A DNA stretch of 64,000 nucleotides from positions 218,392-282,391 of the forward strand of contig UESW01004419.1 of NCBI GenBank assembly GCA_900491605.1, given 5' to 3'. This document shows positions 45,500 to 55,400 of the stretch, piece after piece. This DNA comes from Calamus simplicifolius. Its lineage: Eukaryota; Streptophyta; Magnoliopsida; Arecales; Arecaceae. The stretch's first letter is position 1. Every line of letters starts with the position of its first letter. A program made the position numbers and the translations under genes. Under the pieces are notes generated by a model. The model was not told the origin of the DNA, did no database searches, and saw nothing but the letters and a program-made list of their open reading frames with translations.

Positions 45500-47063
45500 T
45501 GTTGACCCAATTATTGATTTTGATGATTAACAAAAGCCATGAGTATATTCACATTGTTTCTGACAAATTTATGGAGTGTTTCATGTATTAAGAAAGTTTA
45601 GCAATTCAAATATCACTCAAAATTAATTTTAAGATGAGTTTTAAATTGTAATTTTCAAAAGTTCAGACATTGGAGTTGACACATGGGCGTATCAGAACAG
45701 TTCTCAAAATTCGGCACGGTCGGGAGTTGACACATGGATGTCTGGAGCCGACTCCAACCTGAGAAACAGAAGTGTGCTTTTCTGTGTCAGTTTCTGAAGC
45801 CGACACATAGAATTCGAGAGCCGACACCTGAGATTCGGGAGCCGACACCTAGAATGAGTGGAGCCGACTCAAACCTGAGAACAGAGAGCGTATTTTGGGC
45901 CATATTTAGAGTTGACACATTTTGTTTCGGGAGCTGACACCTGGATGCGGGGAGCCGACACATAACTTTTCGGGAGCCGACCCCTCAACGAAATCTTTTA
46001 TTACTATTTTTGGATACACGAAGTGGAGCCGACACATAAAAAGTTGGAGCCGACTCCAACCTGACAGGAACGGATTTTCAAAGTGTCAGAACGGCCTCCA
46101 ACGGTAACTTTTTCTCACCTAATCTCTAACGGCTATTTTTCTTGTGTGTAGGAGCAATCCAAGGACAGAAATAACGGCTAGTTTTCCACCTAATCTCGAA
46201 TTAAAGAAAATCTATAAAAAGAGGAGAATAGACCGTTTAAAAGAAGAACGAAAAAGAACAAAAAACGAGAGAAAGATCAAAAAATCAAGATATTCAAGAG
46301 AGCTATTTCAAAAAGAGAAATCTCTGTGAGCTCGCCCATCTTCTAAAGAAAGATTCAAAAGAAATCCAAGGCATACAAAGTTCATTTTCGGAGGATTTCA
46401 AAGAAGGAAAAGAAGAAGCCAAAACCTATTTTTTTCCATCTTCTCAACAACATATTCCTGGGTGAAATCTGAGCTGGAGCTTGATTCAACCTTTCAAAGG
46501 AGAAGAGGAAAAGAAGAAAAGAAGCCAAGCCTACATTCAAATCGCTTCAAATAGGCTTTTCTATTCCTTGTCTATTTTTGTTGCATATTCGCTCATTTGA
46601 GGAGTTGTTTATCATTGTAAACATTAATTGATTACATTTGTTTGCTAATTCAATCAGGGGATTGAATTAGTGAAGGTGGTATACCTCGGGTCAAGCTAGA
46701 TATAGCTTGAGGTTGGGTTTTGTGCTGGTAAGCCCGGAAAACCGGCTGGGTTCGTTGTGATCCCGGGTAAAACAACAAGTTTGAGTTGTGAGCTTGTAAA
46801 ACAACTCGACTGTAATCAAAAGGATTATAGTGTGGACCCAAGTGGAGCTTGGGAGTGGACGTAGGTGTTGGTTACACCGAACCACTATAAAATCTTTGTG
46901 TTTGTAGTGTTTTGATCTCTCTCTCTCTTCTTTAATTGCCTGTGCTTAGCTTAGATTAACTCCATTCGCTTGCATACTTTGATATCAATCGATTTAATTT
47001 CAAAAAGAGTTAAAATTTTTAGAACCCAATTCACCCCCCTCTTGGGTTGCCATATGGGCAACA
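45500..47063 (+). repeat. S2 3' LTR (1564 bp)
   Basis: Begins TGTTGACCC, ends GGGCAACA. Differs from the 5' LTR by scattered substitutions and one missing motif copy. Confidence 0.93.
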
Positions 47064-47068
47064 GTTTA
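47064..47068. repeat. S2 target site duplication, right (GTTTA)
   Basis: Identical to 36684-36688. Confidence 0.95.
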
Positions 47069-48164
47069 TAACTAGGGTGTCATACTATTTCAGCTGGAAT
47101 ATCATCACTGATTTTCGGCCGATTTTCTCCTAGGGTGTCGCGGGGCTTCTCTCTATGGTCAGTTATAAGCACGGGTGTTGTAGCATTGGTGCTAGGGTGT
47201 CGTAAGGTTTCAACTGGGGTGTCGCGAAGAATTTTCGACCGAATTCCTCCTGGGGTGTCGCGGGGCTTCTCTCTATGGTCAGTTATAAGCACGGGTGTCG
47301 TAGTATTGATGCTAGGGTGTCGTAAAGTTTCAACTTGGGTGTTGCGAAGGATTTTCGGCTGAATTACTCTTGGGGTCATAGCATTTATATGGGGTGTCGT
47401 AAGGTTTCAACTAGGGTATCGCGAAGGAGTTTCGACCGAATTCCTCCTGGGGTGTCGCGGGGCTTCTCTCCATGGTCAGTTATAAGCACGGGTATCGTAG
47501 CATTGATGCTAGGGTGTCGTAAAGTTTCAACTTGGGTATCGCAAAGGATTTTCGGTCGAATTGCTTCTGGGTCGTAGCATTGTTGCTAGGGTGTCGTAAG
47601 GTTTCAACTGGGGTGTCGCGAAGGATTTTTGGCCGAATTCCTTATGGGGTGTTGCGGGGCTTCTCTCCATGGCCAGTTATAAGCACGGGTGTCGTAGTAT
47701 TGGTGCTAGGGTGTCGTAAGGTTTAAACTGGGGTGTCGCAAAGGATTTTCAGCAGAATTCCTCCTGGGGTGTCGCGGGCCTTCTCTCCATGGTTAGTTAT
47801 AAGCATGGGTGTCGTAGCATTATCGCTAGGATGTCGTAAGGTTTCAACTGGGGTGTCGCAAAGGATTTTTGGCCGAATTCCTCATGGGGTGTCACGGGCT
47901 TCTCTCCATGGCCAGTTATAAGCACGGGTGTCGTAGCATTGGTGCTAGGGTGTCGTAAGGTTTAAACTGGGGTGTCGCGAAGGATTTTCGGCAGAATTCC
48001 TCCTGGGGTATCGCGGGGCTTCTCTCCATGGTCAGTTATAAGCACGGGTGTCGTAGCATTGTCGCTAGGATGTCGTAAGGTTTCAACTGGGTGTCGTGAA
48101 GGATTTTCGGCCAAAATCCTCGTGTGGTGTCGCGGCCGTTCTCTCCAGAGTTGTAAAGTGAGGA
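47069..48164 (+). repeat. MULE 120-bp tandem array, second block
   Basis: About nine units with the text TTATAAGCACGGGTGTCGTAG ... GGTTTCAACTGGGGTGTCGCGAAGGATTTTCGGC ... TTCTCTCCATGG. Two units are shortened (near 47380 and 47570). The 120-bp period is a multiple of three, which produces open frames without coding meaning. Confidence 0.92.
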
Positions 48165-48766
48165 CACTAGAGCTATATAGACAGGGAATAACGGGGAATA
48201 TAGGCTAGTTCTAAGGAAATTACTTGCGCATTAAATGGTTTCCTAATGCATTAACTTCCTCTAATGACAAAAAACAGTTGGTGTAATAAAGAGCTTTACA
48301 AAGAAGTGAGAACAAGGACTTTTTTACTTCCGCTGAGGATGACATTTTCTCTAAAAGTTTTTGCACAAAGACTTCAGTAGCTACGTATTCCAATCTCGAA
48401 GCTGAAATATTTTCTTCCGACCAGACTCTCAGAGTGAGGGCTCAGGATCTTGCTCAAACCTTGGACTGATTCCTTACATCCGAAAGCCAGAGCGAGGGGG
48501 AAGAAAGAGTTTTTCTTGCACCGATGTAATCCAAGAAAAAATAGTGGTAGAAGTAGGCTGTAGGGAAAGGGCATTTTCGTTTGCACAGTAATTTTAAAAT
48601 AAAGGCGAAGCGCTTTTAATAGTCGTCACGATCAAAACGTAACATCGTAGCAAAGCATACCGTTCTGCATTGTCAACCATATAGGATCTATGTGTACTAA
48701 TCAAGAGAGACGATATAATCCATATAGGACTTACTACACCGAAGACGATGTACAAAAACTTTTCCT

Positions 48767-49462
48767 TATAATCTTGCCTTTTGGACCCGCTAGTTCTCGC
48801 ACGGCCCACAGCCACATGAATCACCTCCGAATTCGACGCTTTCAAAGGCCCTGATGGGATGCCGAAAGCGCTCACTCTCGCGCTCACTTCCTTGGGACTC
48901 CGAAATCGGCGTATCGCCCACTCTCGCGCCGACTTCCTTCTCTCCACCATGGCTTCTCCTTTGAAAAACGCCTATTCCACTTCCGGCCAACCAAAGGTGC
49001 GATCTTTACCCATTTTCTCGATTCACGATCCCAAGAATTATCCCTTCAAAAAAAAAATCCGATCGAAATCCATCTTTTTTATCGTCTTTCTTGATCGCAG
49101 AGGTCGGATGGAGAGCAGGGGACGCAGGGGATTCAAACCTTTCATCCGAACTATCTCCGCCAAAAAAGCAAATCCAGGAGACCTCCGTCGAAGTACGTCT
49201 CTTTCATTCCTTCTTTTTTGTGAATTTCCCGAAGTCTAATCGAACAGGGGTGTGGAATTTGGTTTCAATAGGCGAAGCTCAAGGAGAATACGGAGAAGCT
49301 GAAGGGCCACACTATGCAGCTCTTTGATTCAGCCGCAGTGGCCAAGGTGGCCCCGGGGAGCTCATCGTCGCGGCCCGTGCCGGTTAACATGCTGGCTTTG
49401 AGAATGAAAAGCCCTCTCTGTGTGTTGAATGGATTGGACGTGTCGAATGGATCGATGGAGAA
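48767..49462 (+). pseudogene. captured E(z)-like gene fragment, arm A (sense on +)
   Basis: Starts in the captured gene's 5' leader. ATG 48949. Exon 1 48949-48996 (MASPLKNAYSTSGQPK), intron to 49100 (GTGCGA...CGCAG), exon 2 49101-49192, intron to 49271 (GTACG...AATAG), exon 3 from 49272 cut at 49462. Exon 2 lacks one base compared with arm B (GGGGATTCAAACC versus GGGGATCTCAAACC), shifting the frame. Exon 3 reads AKLKENTEKLKGHTMQLF and later RMKSPLCVLNG. It is a shorter, slightly diverged copy of arm B in opposite orientation. Identification as a Polycomb E(z) fragment rests on arm B, which extends further. Confidence 0.7.
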
Positions 49463-49674
49463 CCGATAGCCATGAAAGGTTAGAACTTTCGAGAAAAAGA
49501 AAGGTAAATCCAGAGCTTAGCTATCACCTGTCCAAGGATATCCACGTGGTGTATGGCGGAAGCCGGTTGACGAGGGCAAACTTGATCAGGGGAACCTGGG
49601 CCTTACTGCTGCCTTTACTTTTGAACACCACCGTCCCTGCCAACAAATTCTCCTCCTGGACGTGGATAGGCACC
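49463..49674. other. loop between the two inverted gene arms
   Basis: 212 bp present once: the last part of exon 3 (49528-49674, minus) and the first 65 bp of the next intron of the captured gene, abutting the cut end of arm A. It would form the loop of the predicted hairpin. Confidence 0.8.
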
Positions 49675-50189
49675 TTCTCCATCGATCCATTCGACACGTC
49701 CAATCCATTCAACACACAGAGAGGGCTTTTCATTCTCAAAGCCAGCACGTTAACCGGCACGGGCCGCGACGATGAGCTCCCCGGGGCCACCTTGGCCACT
49801 GCGGCTGAATCAAAGAGCTGCATAGTGTGGCCCTTCAGCTTCTCCGTATTCTCCTTGAACTTCGCCTATTGAAACCAAATTCCACACCCCTGTTCGATTT
49901 GACTTCGGGAAATTCACAAAAAAGGAAGGAATGGAAGAGACGTACTTCGACGGAGGTCTCCTGGATTTGCTTCTTTGGCGGAGATAGTTCGGATGAAAGG
50001 TTTGAGATCCCCTGCGTCCCCTGCTCTCCATCAGACCTCTGCGATCAAAAAAGACGATAAAAAGATGGATTTCGATCGGATTTTTTTTTCGAAGGGATAA
50101 TTCTTGGGATCGACAATCGAGAAAACGGGTAAAGATCGCACCTTTGGTTGGCCGGAAGAGGAATCGGCGGCTTTCGAAGGAGAAGCCAT
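49528..50189 (-). pseudogene. captured fragment of a Polycomb E(z) histone methyltransferase gene (SWINGER/EZA1 type), arm B
   Basis: Three exons with canonical borders on minus: 50142-50189, 49946-50038, 49528-49865, giving 159 open codons plus two bases. It reads MASPSKAADSSSGQPK, then ISNLSSELSPPKKQIQETSVE-like text, AKFKENTEKLKGHTMQLF, LALRMKSPLCVLNG, and ends NRLPPYTTWISLDR at a splice donor (CAG|GTGATAG). In plant E(z) proteins the corresponding N-terminal region has the same order: a (K)ENxxKL helix, an S-R/M-PLC-x-LNG segment and an (I/L)PPYTTWIFLDRNQ motif, so the family call is reasonably firm. SET and CXC domains are absent. Introns are retained, so capture was at DNA level, as in Pack-MULEs. 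Frame intact, no terminator of its own. Confidence 0.66.
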
Positions 50190-50373
50190 GGCGGAGAGAA
50201 GGAAGTCGGCGCGAGAGTGGGCGATTCACCGATTTCGGAGTCCCAAGGAAGTGAGCGCGAGAGCGAGCGCTTTCGGCGTCCCGTCAGGGCCTTTGAAAGC
50301 GTCGAATTCGGAGGTGATTCCTGTGGCTGTGGGCCGTGCGAGAACTAGCGGGTCTCAAAAGGCAAGATTTTAA
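49675..50373 (-). repeat. inverted-repeat arm B (stem of predicted hairpin)
   Basis: Reverse complement of 48767-49462 with scattered mismatches and a few single-base indels. It spans the 5' leader, exon 1, intron 1, exon 2, intron 2 and about half of exon 3 of the captured gene. Confidence 0.9.
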
Positions 50374-50664
50374 TGTTGTGTTTGATATGGTGGATAAGAA
50401 AAGATATTTTTGAATATTTTTTTTTATTTTTCAAATGCTATAGCTACAGGTAATAGTACTGAAAAAGTTCAACCAGAGGGATAACCCATGTTTAACTATG
50501 GGTTATCTCCTGAACTTATTTCCTAGGGAACCAGAAATAACTAAAGTTATCCCTTGATGGCAGAATGGTAATTTTAAAAAGGTGCTTATTCCCTCAGCTA
50601 TCCCCTGGATAAATGCTATCCTATACATTTATCCAGAGATAGCCAAAAAGCTATCAAACACAGC
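50374..50664. mobile_element. 291-bp MITE in the MULE right end
   Basis: Ends TGTTGTGTTTGATA and TATCAAACACAGC form terminal inverted repeats of about 13 bp. Flanked by TTAA (50370-50373 and 50665-50668). The left MULE end gives the empty site, GATTTTAAAGGTACC in reverse (25513-25525), proving insertion. No coding capacity. A 3-bp TAA duplication is equally compatible, which would suit PIF/Harbinger (Tourist) rather than a TTAA-specific family. Confidence 0.8.
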
Positions 50665-50759
50665 TTAAAGGTACCATCAACGTGGCAATCGAGGGCATGG
50701 GACCCTTTTTTTTTTTCTTGAAAGGAATTCCGTAATATTTATTTTGCTTTTTACAATCC

Positions 50760-51560
50760 ATGCTCAAAATTCGTGCTTTTAAAACTAATAATATAATTAC
50801 ATGCTTTAAACTCGTGCTATAACATATTCATTTCATGCTTTTAGAACTCAGGCTTACGCTCATATTTCATTATATCATGCACTTTATATTTATACTATGC
50901 ACATATATATAATATATGTATATACACATGCCCATGCATGCCTCTCAATTCTCATCATCTCTAAACCTCCTGTTACACTTTAACTCAAGTTACAAGGCTA
51001 TGCTTTGCTTTCCTCAAGCTATAACATTCCTGAAACTCATGCTTTTCATTCCTGTTTTGAAATCATACTATACTTTACCTATAATGTACCTCCAACTTTT
51101 TTTGATTCATGCCTTAACTTATGACATTCTTGAAACTCATGCTTTTCATTCCTGTTTTGAAATCATACTATACTTTACCTATAATGTACCTCCAGACTTT
51201 TCTTGATTCATGCCTTAACTTATGTCTTAGCTCATGCTTCTCAATGCATGCTATATCTTTTCCTTTAACCCATGCTTACCATATGCTTCCATTATACTAC
51301 ATACTAGATTCTCATCTTCTAGATTTACACCATATACATCAATAAACCAAGCCTTTCATTTCATAGGCTTACATCAGAATATTTTCATATTACCATGATT
51401 CATATCTTTAACATATACTATTAGCTCATACTCTTCATCGATACTCATGCTATTAAACATGTGAACTGAGCTCAAATAATCCGTGCATATTGATAGATAT
51501 CCACACATACCTTTTCAATGCATATTCTTTCTTGTTATAATTTGATATGCTATAACTTCA
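50760..51560. repeat. degenerate CATGCTT-rich repeats with a 100-bp direct duplication
   Basis: Many TCATGCTT / CGTGCTTTTA-type words; two such words also border the left MULE end (25385-25440), so this may be subterminal MULE sequence. 51031-51130 is repeated at 51131-51230 with few changes. No gene. Confidence 0.6.
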
Positions 51561-52117
51561 ACCATCAATTCAACCAATCTAAATGAAGGACTGAAGAGGC
51601 AACGTGATCCTTGCATTCTAAGGACTTTTTATATTAATATATATATATTATTTATTAAATAGCCGTTGTATGAAGTTTATTGACAAAATTTGTAACAATT
51701 CCACCAACAAAAAGGAAATCTTATCTCTTGAGGTGAACCTTGTCACTAAACTTGAAAATTTTATCCCTTGCAATCCTTCTTTATTTCTCTAAAAATAAAA
51801 AATAAAGAAAAAATAGAAGCTTTTTTTGGCAGCATGAAATTTTTTTTAGCGAAAAAAGGCTTTTTCTTAGTAAAAAAATTAAAAAAGAGTTTTATCCAGC
51901 CCAAAGGTCAAAGCATAGTTGTCAGAACCGGACCGAACCAACCGGTTGGACCGAGATTCAAATGCCAAGTCAGTCTGGTTCTAACATAAAACCGGATGTG
52001 TAAGTGATCCAGAATAATTCAGTTAACCCATCATGTTCATCTGTGAACCAATCAATCCAATCCGAACCGAATAGAACCACGATTTTATTATTATGTTAAT
52101 TTTAATTTTATAAAATT
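51561..52117. other. AT-rich unclassified DNA with an ACCGG-rich segment
   Basis: Poly-A/T rich with a segment at 51915-52080 containing GAACCGGACCGAACCAACCGG. It has no frame with recognisable content and ends at the break-point of G2. Confidence 0.5.
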
Positions 52118-53822
52118 ATAAACATCCTTTGGCACCCCGAGCCGCCCAAAGGCCGCCTCGACGATATCCTCCATGGCGGGCTCATCTCCCGAGAAACTTT
52201 CTCCCGTGCGCAGCACGGACCACATTAAAGCGGCGAACATATCTTCTACCTCTGGATTGTGAGTAAGGAAATTCACAACCGAAGAATCGACCTGAGGAGC
52301 TTCGGCCTGAGGGACTGTCATCCGTCCGGCCTCCTCCATTAAGACTTTAAGTTGCGACGCCTCGGATACTTCGGCTCCGGCTAGGGGAATTTCGACCCGA
52401 ACATCCCCTCCACTCGGTAGTTCCTCTTCTTCTTCTTCCCTTTCTTCTTCGAGCACCTCCTCCTCATCCCCGACAGGCTCCATCGAAGCCTCGGCTTGCT
52501 CCGCAACTTCTCTCAATACTTCGGAAGAAAGTCCTCCAACGGAGAATCCTTCATGGGCTCCGCTTGCCGATTTAATTTCCCCTTCAACCTTCGCCGGCTC
52601 CCCCTCACACAGCTCTACTTGAGCTTCGGCGGCAGCAACTACCTCTTTTGCCCCCTCAATTAAAGCAGGGGCTTCTTCTGCATCCATATGCAGCGCCTTA
52701 GGGCTGCCAACATCTAATAAATGAGGCCCACCAGCCTTAAGCGAGGGAATCGCCGAATGGACCGGCGACATCCCCTCGAGATCGTCTGATACGATGATGA
52801 TCTAGAGGGAAGGAATTTCAACAGCTTCCTCCAAACTTTCCCCGACTGTCAGTTCCTCCTCCACTACCATACCTCCTTCCGGCAGGGAGGGCTCATCGCC
52901 ATGACCGGCGCACCCACTTTTCCCTTCTTCGGGGTGGAGGAATGGCGGCCGGTGCTGTCCTTCCTAGACTCCTTTGAGTGGGGGCCGGAAAGGCGGGACC
53001 TTTTCTCAGACTTGTACTTGTCACCAGAGCTGGATCCCCTATGTCGTTTGCCCAGCTCCTCCTTCATTTGACCCACGAATGCCGACCTCTTGGCTATAAA
53101 CACGATAAGCAATCAGTTAAATCGCAATAAAACTATTTAGGTATATCGATTGCAAGAAAAAGGGGAAGAAACTCACCCTGAGGATCAATAGAACTCAACC
53201 CGGTGGCAAAAAGGGCATCCTCTGAAAAGAGGGCGCTAGCCGATAGCACCCGATCATTACGAAGGGTTACCAAATCTCTCTTCTTCTGCTTGGACAACTC
53301 CGGGCGCACTTCCGGATCCTTCACATAGCTCACCCATGTCCAAGGGAAATCCGAGCCAATGTTCTCCTCGACAATGAAGAACCGGGACTTCCACTCCTTT
53401 ATTGATGATGGATTATCCGAAATCATTTTGAATGATTTCCGAGGACCAATGTAAGGCCACTCGGAGTTTCTTCTGGAAACCAGGTTGTAACAGACTCGGA
53501 ATATGGGGAGGGTTGCGGTCACCCCAACACGGCTGCACATCGAGATGAACCCGATGAGGTTGCGCCAGCTGTTCGGAGCAACCATTGTCGGGCATATGTT
53601 GTAGAACCTCATCACCTCCTGAACCAGCAGGTGGAGAGGGAACCGGAGACCTGCTCTTAAGCTTTCCTCATAAAAGAATACGCCATGGCTCAGCTCCATC
53701 GAAACCCTATGTTCAGCCCTTCGGAGCCATAGGGCAACATACCGAGGAACCCTGTAACGACGGCGTATTCTATCTAGATCTTCAAGAGTTATCTCTGAGG
53801 CTACACCGCTCGGGCCCTTCAT
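52118..53822 (-). pseudogene. aORF1 of G2, exons 1 and 2 only
   Basis: Exon 1 53178-53822 (ATG at 53822; MKGPSGVASEITLEDLDRI) is fully open and carries the gypsy-type transposon domain: HGVFFYEESLRAGLRFPLHLL, EVMRFYNICPTMVAPNSWRNL, VCYNLVSRRNSEWPYIG. Intron 53094-53176 (83 bp, same length as in G1). Exon 2 begins at 53093 (AKRSAFVGQMKEELGKRHRG), with stops or frame changes near 52865 and 52803, and then 226 open codons with an acidic Glu-run to the truncation at 52118 (GVPKDVY). It is the best-preserved exon 1 of the three copies. Exons 3 and 4 (coiled coil) are missing. Confidence 0.78.
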
Positions 53823-53942
53823 GTTGTCAAGTTGAGAGACAAAGCACAAATAAGCTAGCAAGGGTTCAGGGAAGAAAGAAAAATCTCTAAGGGAGAGACG
53901 AGAAGGCGTTGTAGAAGGGACGCCGCCCTAACCCCTCCCCTC

Positions 53943-54025
53943 TTTAAATAGCACTTCAGAAGGAAAGCCCGGAACGCTAAAACTTTCGATATGGGCACCA
54001 TAAACATAGGAGTCTCGCCACGTGG
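53943..54025 (-). promoter_or_regulatory. aORF1 promoter of G2: TATA box and G-box
   Basis: TATTTAAAGAGG on minus (TATTTAAA at 53943-53950), 128 bp from the ATG, and CCACGTGG at 54018-54025. Spacing identical to G1. Confidence 0.62.
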
Positions 54026-54200
54026 GACTCCCACAATCACTATCTACTGGAAACGAGGCATTTTCTCCTCGTGCTGTGATAAAAAATGATGAAACAGCGG
54101 CCTGTCATTTACGAGACCATCACTGCACGCCCCTTCGGATCCCCCGAATGAGACTATTCTAAAACTCTACTCCCTACATCCAAATTTACACTTCGGACTA

Positions 54201-54214
54201 GGGAGTGGGGGGCA
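54201..54214 (+). promoter_or_regulatory. G2 polypurine tract
   Basis: GGGAGTGGGGGGCA directly before the LTR start. Confidence 0.85.
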
Positions 54215-55128
54215 TGTGATGAGGGATAAAATTATCATAGCATTAATGTTGATGCGCATCGACAATTGAGTCAAGACCAATCTCAACATCCCGTCAGCTA
54301 GCTGTATCCGTAAGATAGCTAAGCTGAATCGCCTTCAGCAGAGTCGAGTCACCCCGATGAACTGAGCCATTCCTATACCTCGACAGACCGAGCCATCCTA
54401 TACCTCGGCAAACCGAGCCATCCTCATGTCTCGGCCAGACCGAGCTACTCTCATCCCTCGAAAAACCAAGCTGTCCTACGCCTCAGCCGGACCGAGGTAT
54501 TCAAGCACCTCTACGGAATCAAGCGTGGGAGAGTTCAAATTCATGATAGCTGAACAAGATTCCAAACGAAAAATCATGCCAACGATACCGAAAGTGGCCT
54601 AAGGGCCATAAAAGTGGCCTAGGGCCTACATAATCGCTGAATCTCAGGGCATCAACCAACTCTTCTGGCCATCGATCCTCTAACTAACAAGATACGGACC
54701 CTACCGGTCTCGTAACAAACTTGATTCGAATCCGTTTTGAATCCTAATAGCTTTTAGACCCCCTATGATGCGCCTAAGAAATCAGGTGATCACCTATAAG
54801 TATCACAGACCCGAAACCTCTCAGGTACGCATTCACTAACTCTCATACAGAAAAACTCCATTAAAGCTCGAGCAGAGCTCTGAGTTCTCGGAAGAACACC
54901 CATCTAGAGGAACTCTTCTGCGAGAGCCTTCTCCTCATATCTGCTTGCTGTGAATTTTCACTGACTTGGGCATCGGAGGGTCTTTTGTAGAGGGCCATCC
55001 CCGAAATACCCTCTGCATGAGGACTGTCTTGCAGGTTCCACCCCGGGCGAGAGATCAGCATCCGGATTCGGAGCCAGAGTGCACCTGAGTCGGAGAGCGG
55101 ATTTCCATGGCAACAAAAATGATGATCC
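54215..55128 (+). repeat. G2 3' LTR (about 914 bp)
   Basis: TGTGATGAGG start. It contains the CTCGGC..ACCGAGCC palindromes (54375-54500) and ends about GATGATCC, aligned with the GAAATCAAGAACA end of G3. The terminal CA appears mutated to CC. Confidence 0.8.
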
Positions 55129-55400
55129 TCCAAACTAGCACCAACCTCAGGAATCATGTAGAGCACATTCAGAGTGCTTGGTGACTCCTCACTAAATTCA
55201 AATTGTTCCTTCTAGTCAACCAAAAAATAGACTACCTTGCCAGTTCTTGGAAAAGTGATCAGGATTGCTCTCGTAGGGTGAGGAGCACCATTCGGGACAT
55301 ACAATAGGAGCATTGTTGTCAACGGCTGCAACTGAAGTAGAGGTATATAGTTATGGGCCCAGTAAGATCAGAGATTGTAGTATTATCACACTTTCTTGCA
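55129..55400. other. unclassified DNA right of G2
   Basis: No frame or repeat recognised. Confidence 0.4.

Larger units (their letters stand above)
36689..47063 (+). mobile_element. S2: complete SIRE-lineage Ty1/copia retrotransposon
   Basis: LTRs at 36689-38274 and 45500-47063 begin TGTTGACCC and end (C)AACA, flanked by GTTTA on both sides (36684-36688 and 47064-47068). Total 10375 bp. Same family as S1, opposite orientation. Order on +: LTR, primer site, gag, protease, integrase, RT, RNase H, third gene, purine tract, LTR. It is less broken in RT than S1 but carries about a dozen in-frame stops overall. Confidence 0.95.
25385..50790 (+). mobile_element. giant Mutator-like element (MULE) with transposase, ULP1-type protease and captured gene
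   Basis: Long terminal inverted repeats (left about 25385-26165; right about 48165-50790, enlarged by insertions) enclose a MuDR/FAR1-type transposase gene (+) and a convergent ULP1-type cysteine protease gene (-), embedded in GGGTGTCGT minisatellite. MULEs with a ULP1-like second gene are known (Kaonashi in Arabidopsis, CUMULE in melon). S2 (10375 bp) is nested inside, so the MULE itself is about 15 kb. Exact outer ends and the expected 9-bp target duplication could not be fixed, because both flanks run into AGCATG-type repeats. Confidence 0.82.
48165..50790 (-). repeat. MULE right terminal inverted repeat, expanded by captured DNA
   Basis: Reverse complement of the left repeat in three pieces: 48165-48766 (inner), 50665-50790 (outer), with 48767-50373 (captured gene hairpin) and 50374-50664 (MITE) inserted between them. 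The inner part keeps the TGTAATCCAAGAAAAAATAG, GGCGAAGCGCTTTTAA and GATGTACAAAAACTTTTCC blocks of the left end. Hence the two ends have about 0.75 kb of shared DNA. Confidence 0.83.
52118..55128 (+). mobile_element. G2: truncated 3' end of a Tat-type gypsy element
   Basis: Contains exon 1 and most of exon 2 of aORF1 (minus), its promoter, polypurine tract and LTR, colinear and nearly identical to 17287-19751 of G1. The left break (after TTATAA/ATAAACATCC at 52118) falls within a base or two of the place where S1 entered G1. Confidence 0.88.

Noticed and set aside
34926..48164. Idea that the shared GGTGTCG word links the MULE minisatellite and SIRE LTR motifs by descent
   Set aside because: Only seven bases are shared and the surrounding units differ completely; coincidence is the simpler reading.
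47135..48208. Chain of open frames reading LGCRKVSTGVSRRIFGRI-type repeats
   Set aside because: The 120-bp minisatellite period is divisible by three, so any stop-free frame stays open; frames start and stop at array irregularities.
49524..49823. Arm B of the captured gene considered as a complete small gene on its own
   Set aside because: The frame continues to a splice donor and lacks the SET/CXC parts and any terminator, so it is a fragment.
54861..55166. 101-codon minus frame inside the G2 LTR
   Set aside because: Lies in LTR sequence; the matching part of the G3 LTR is open in different frames.
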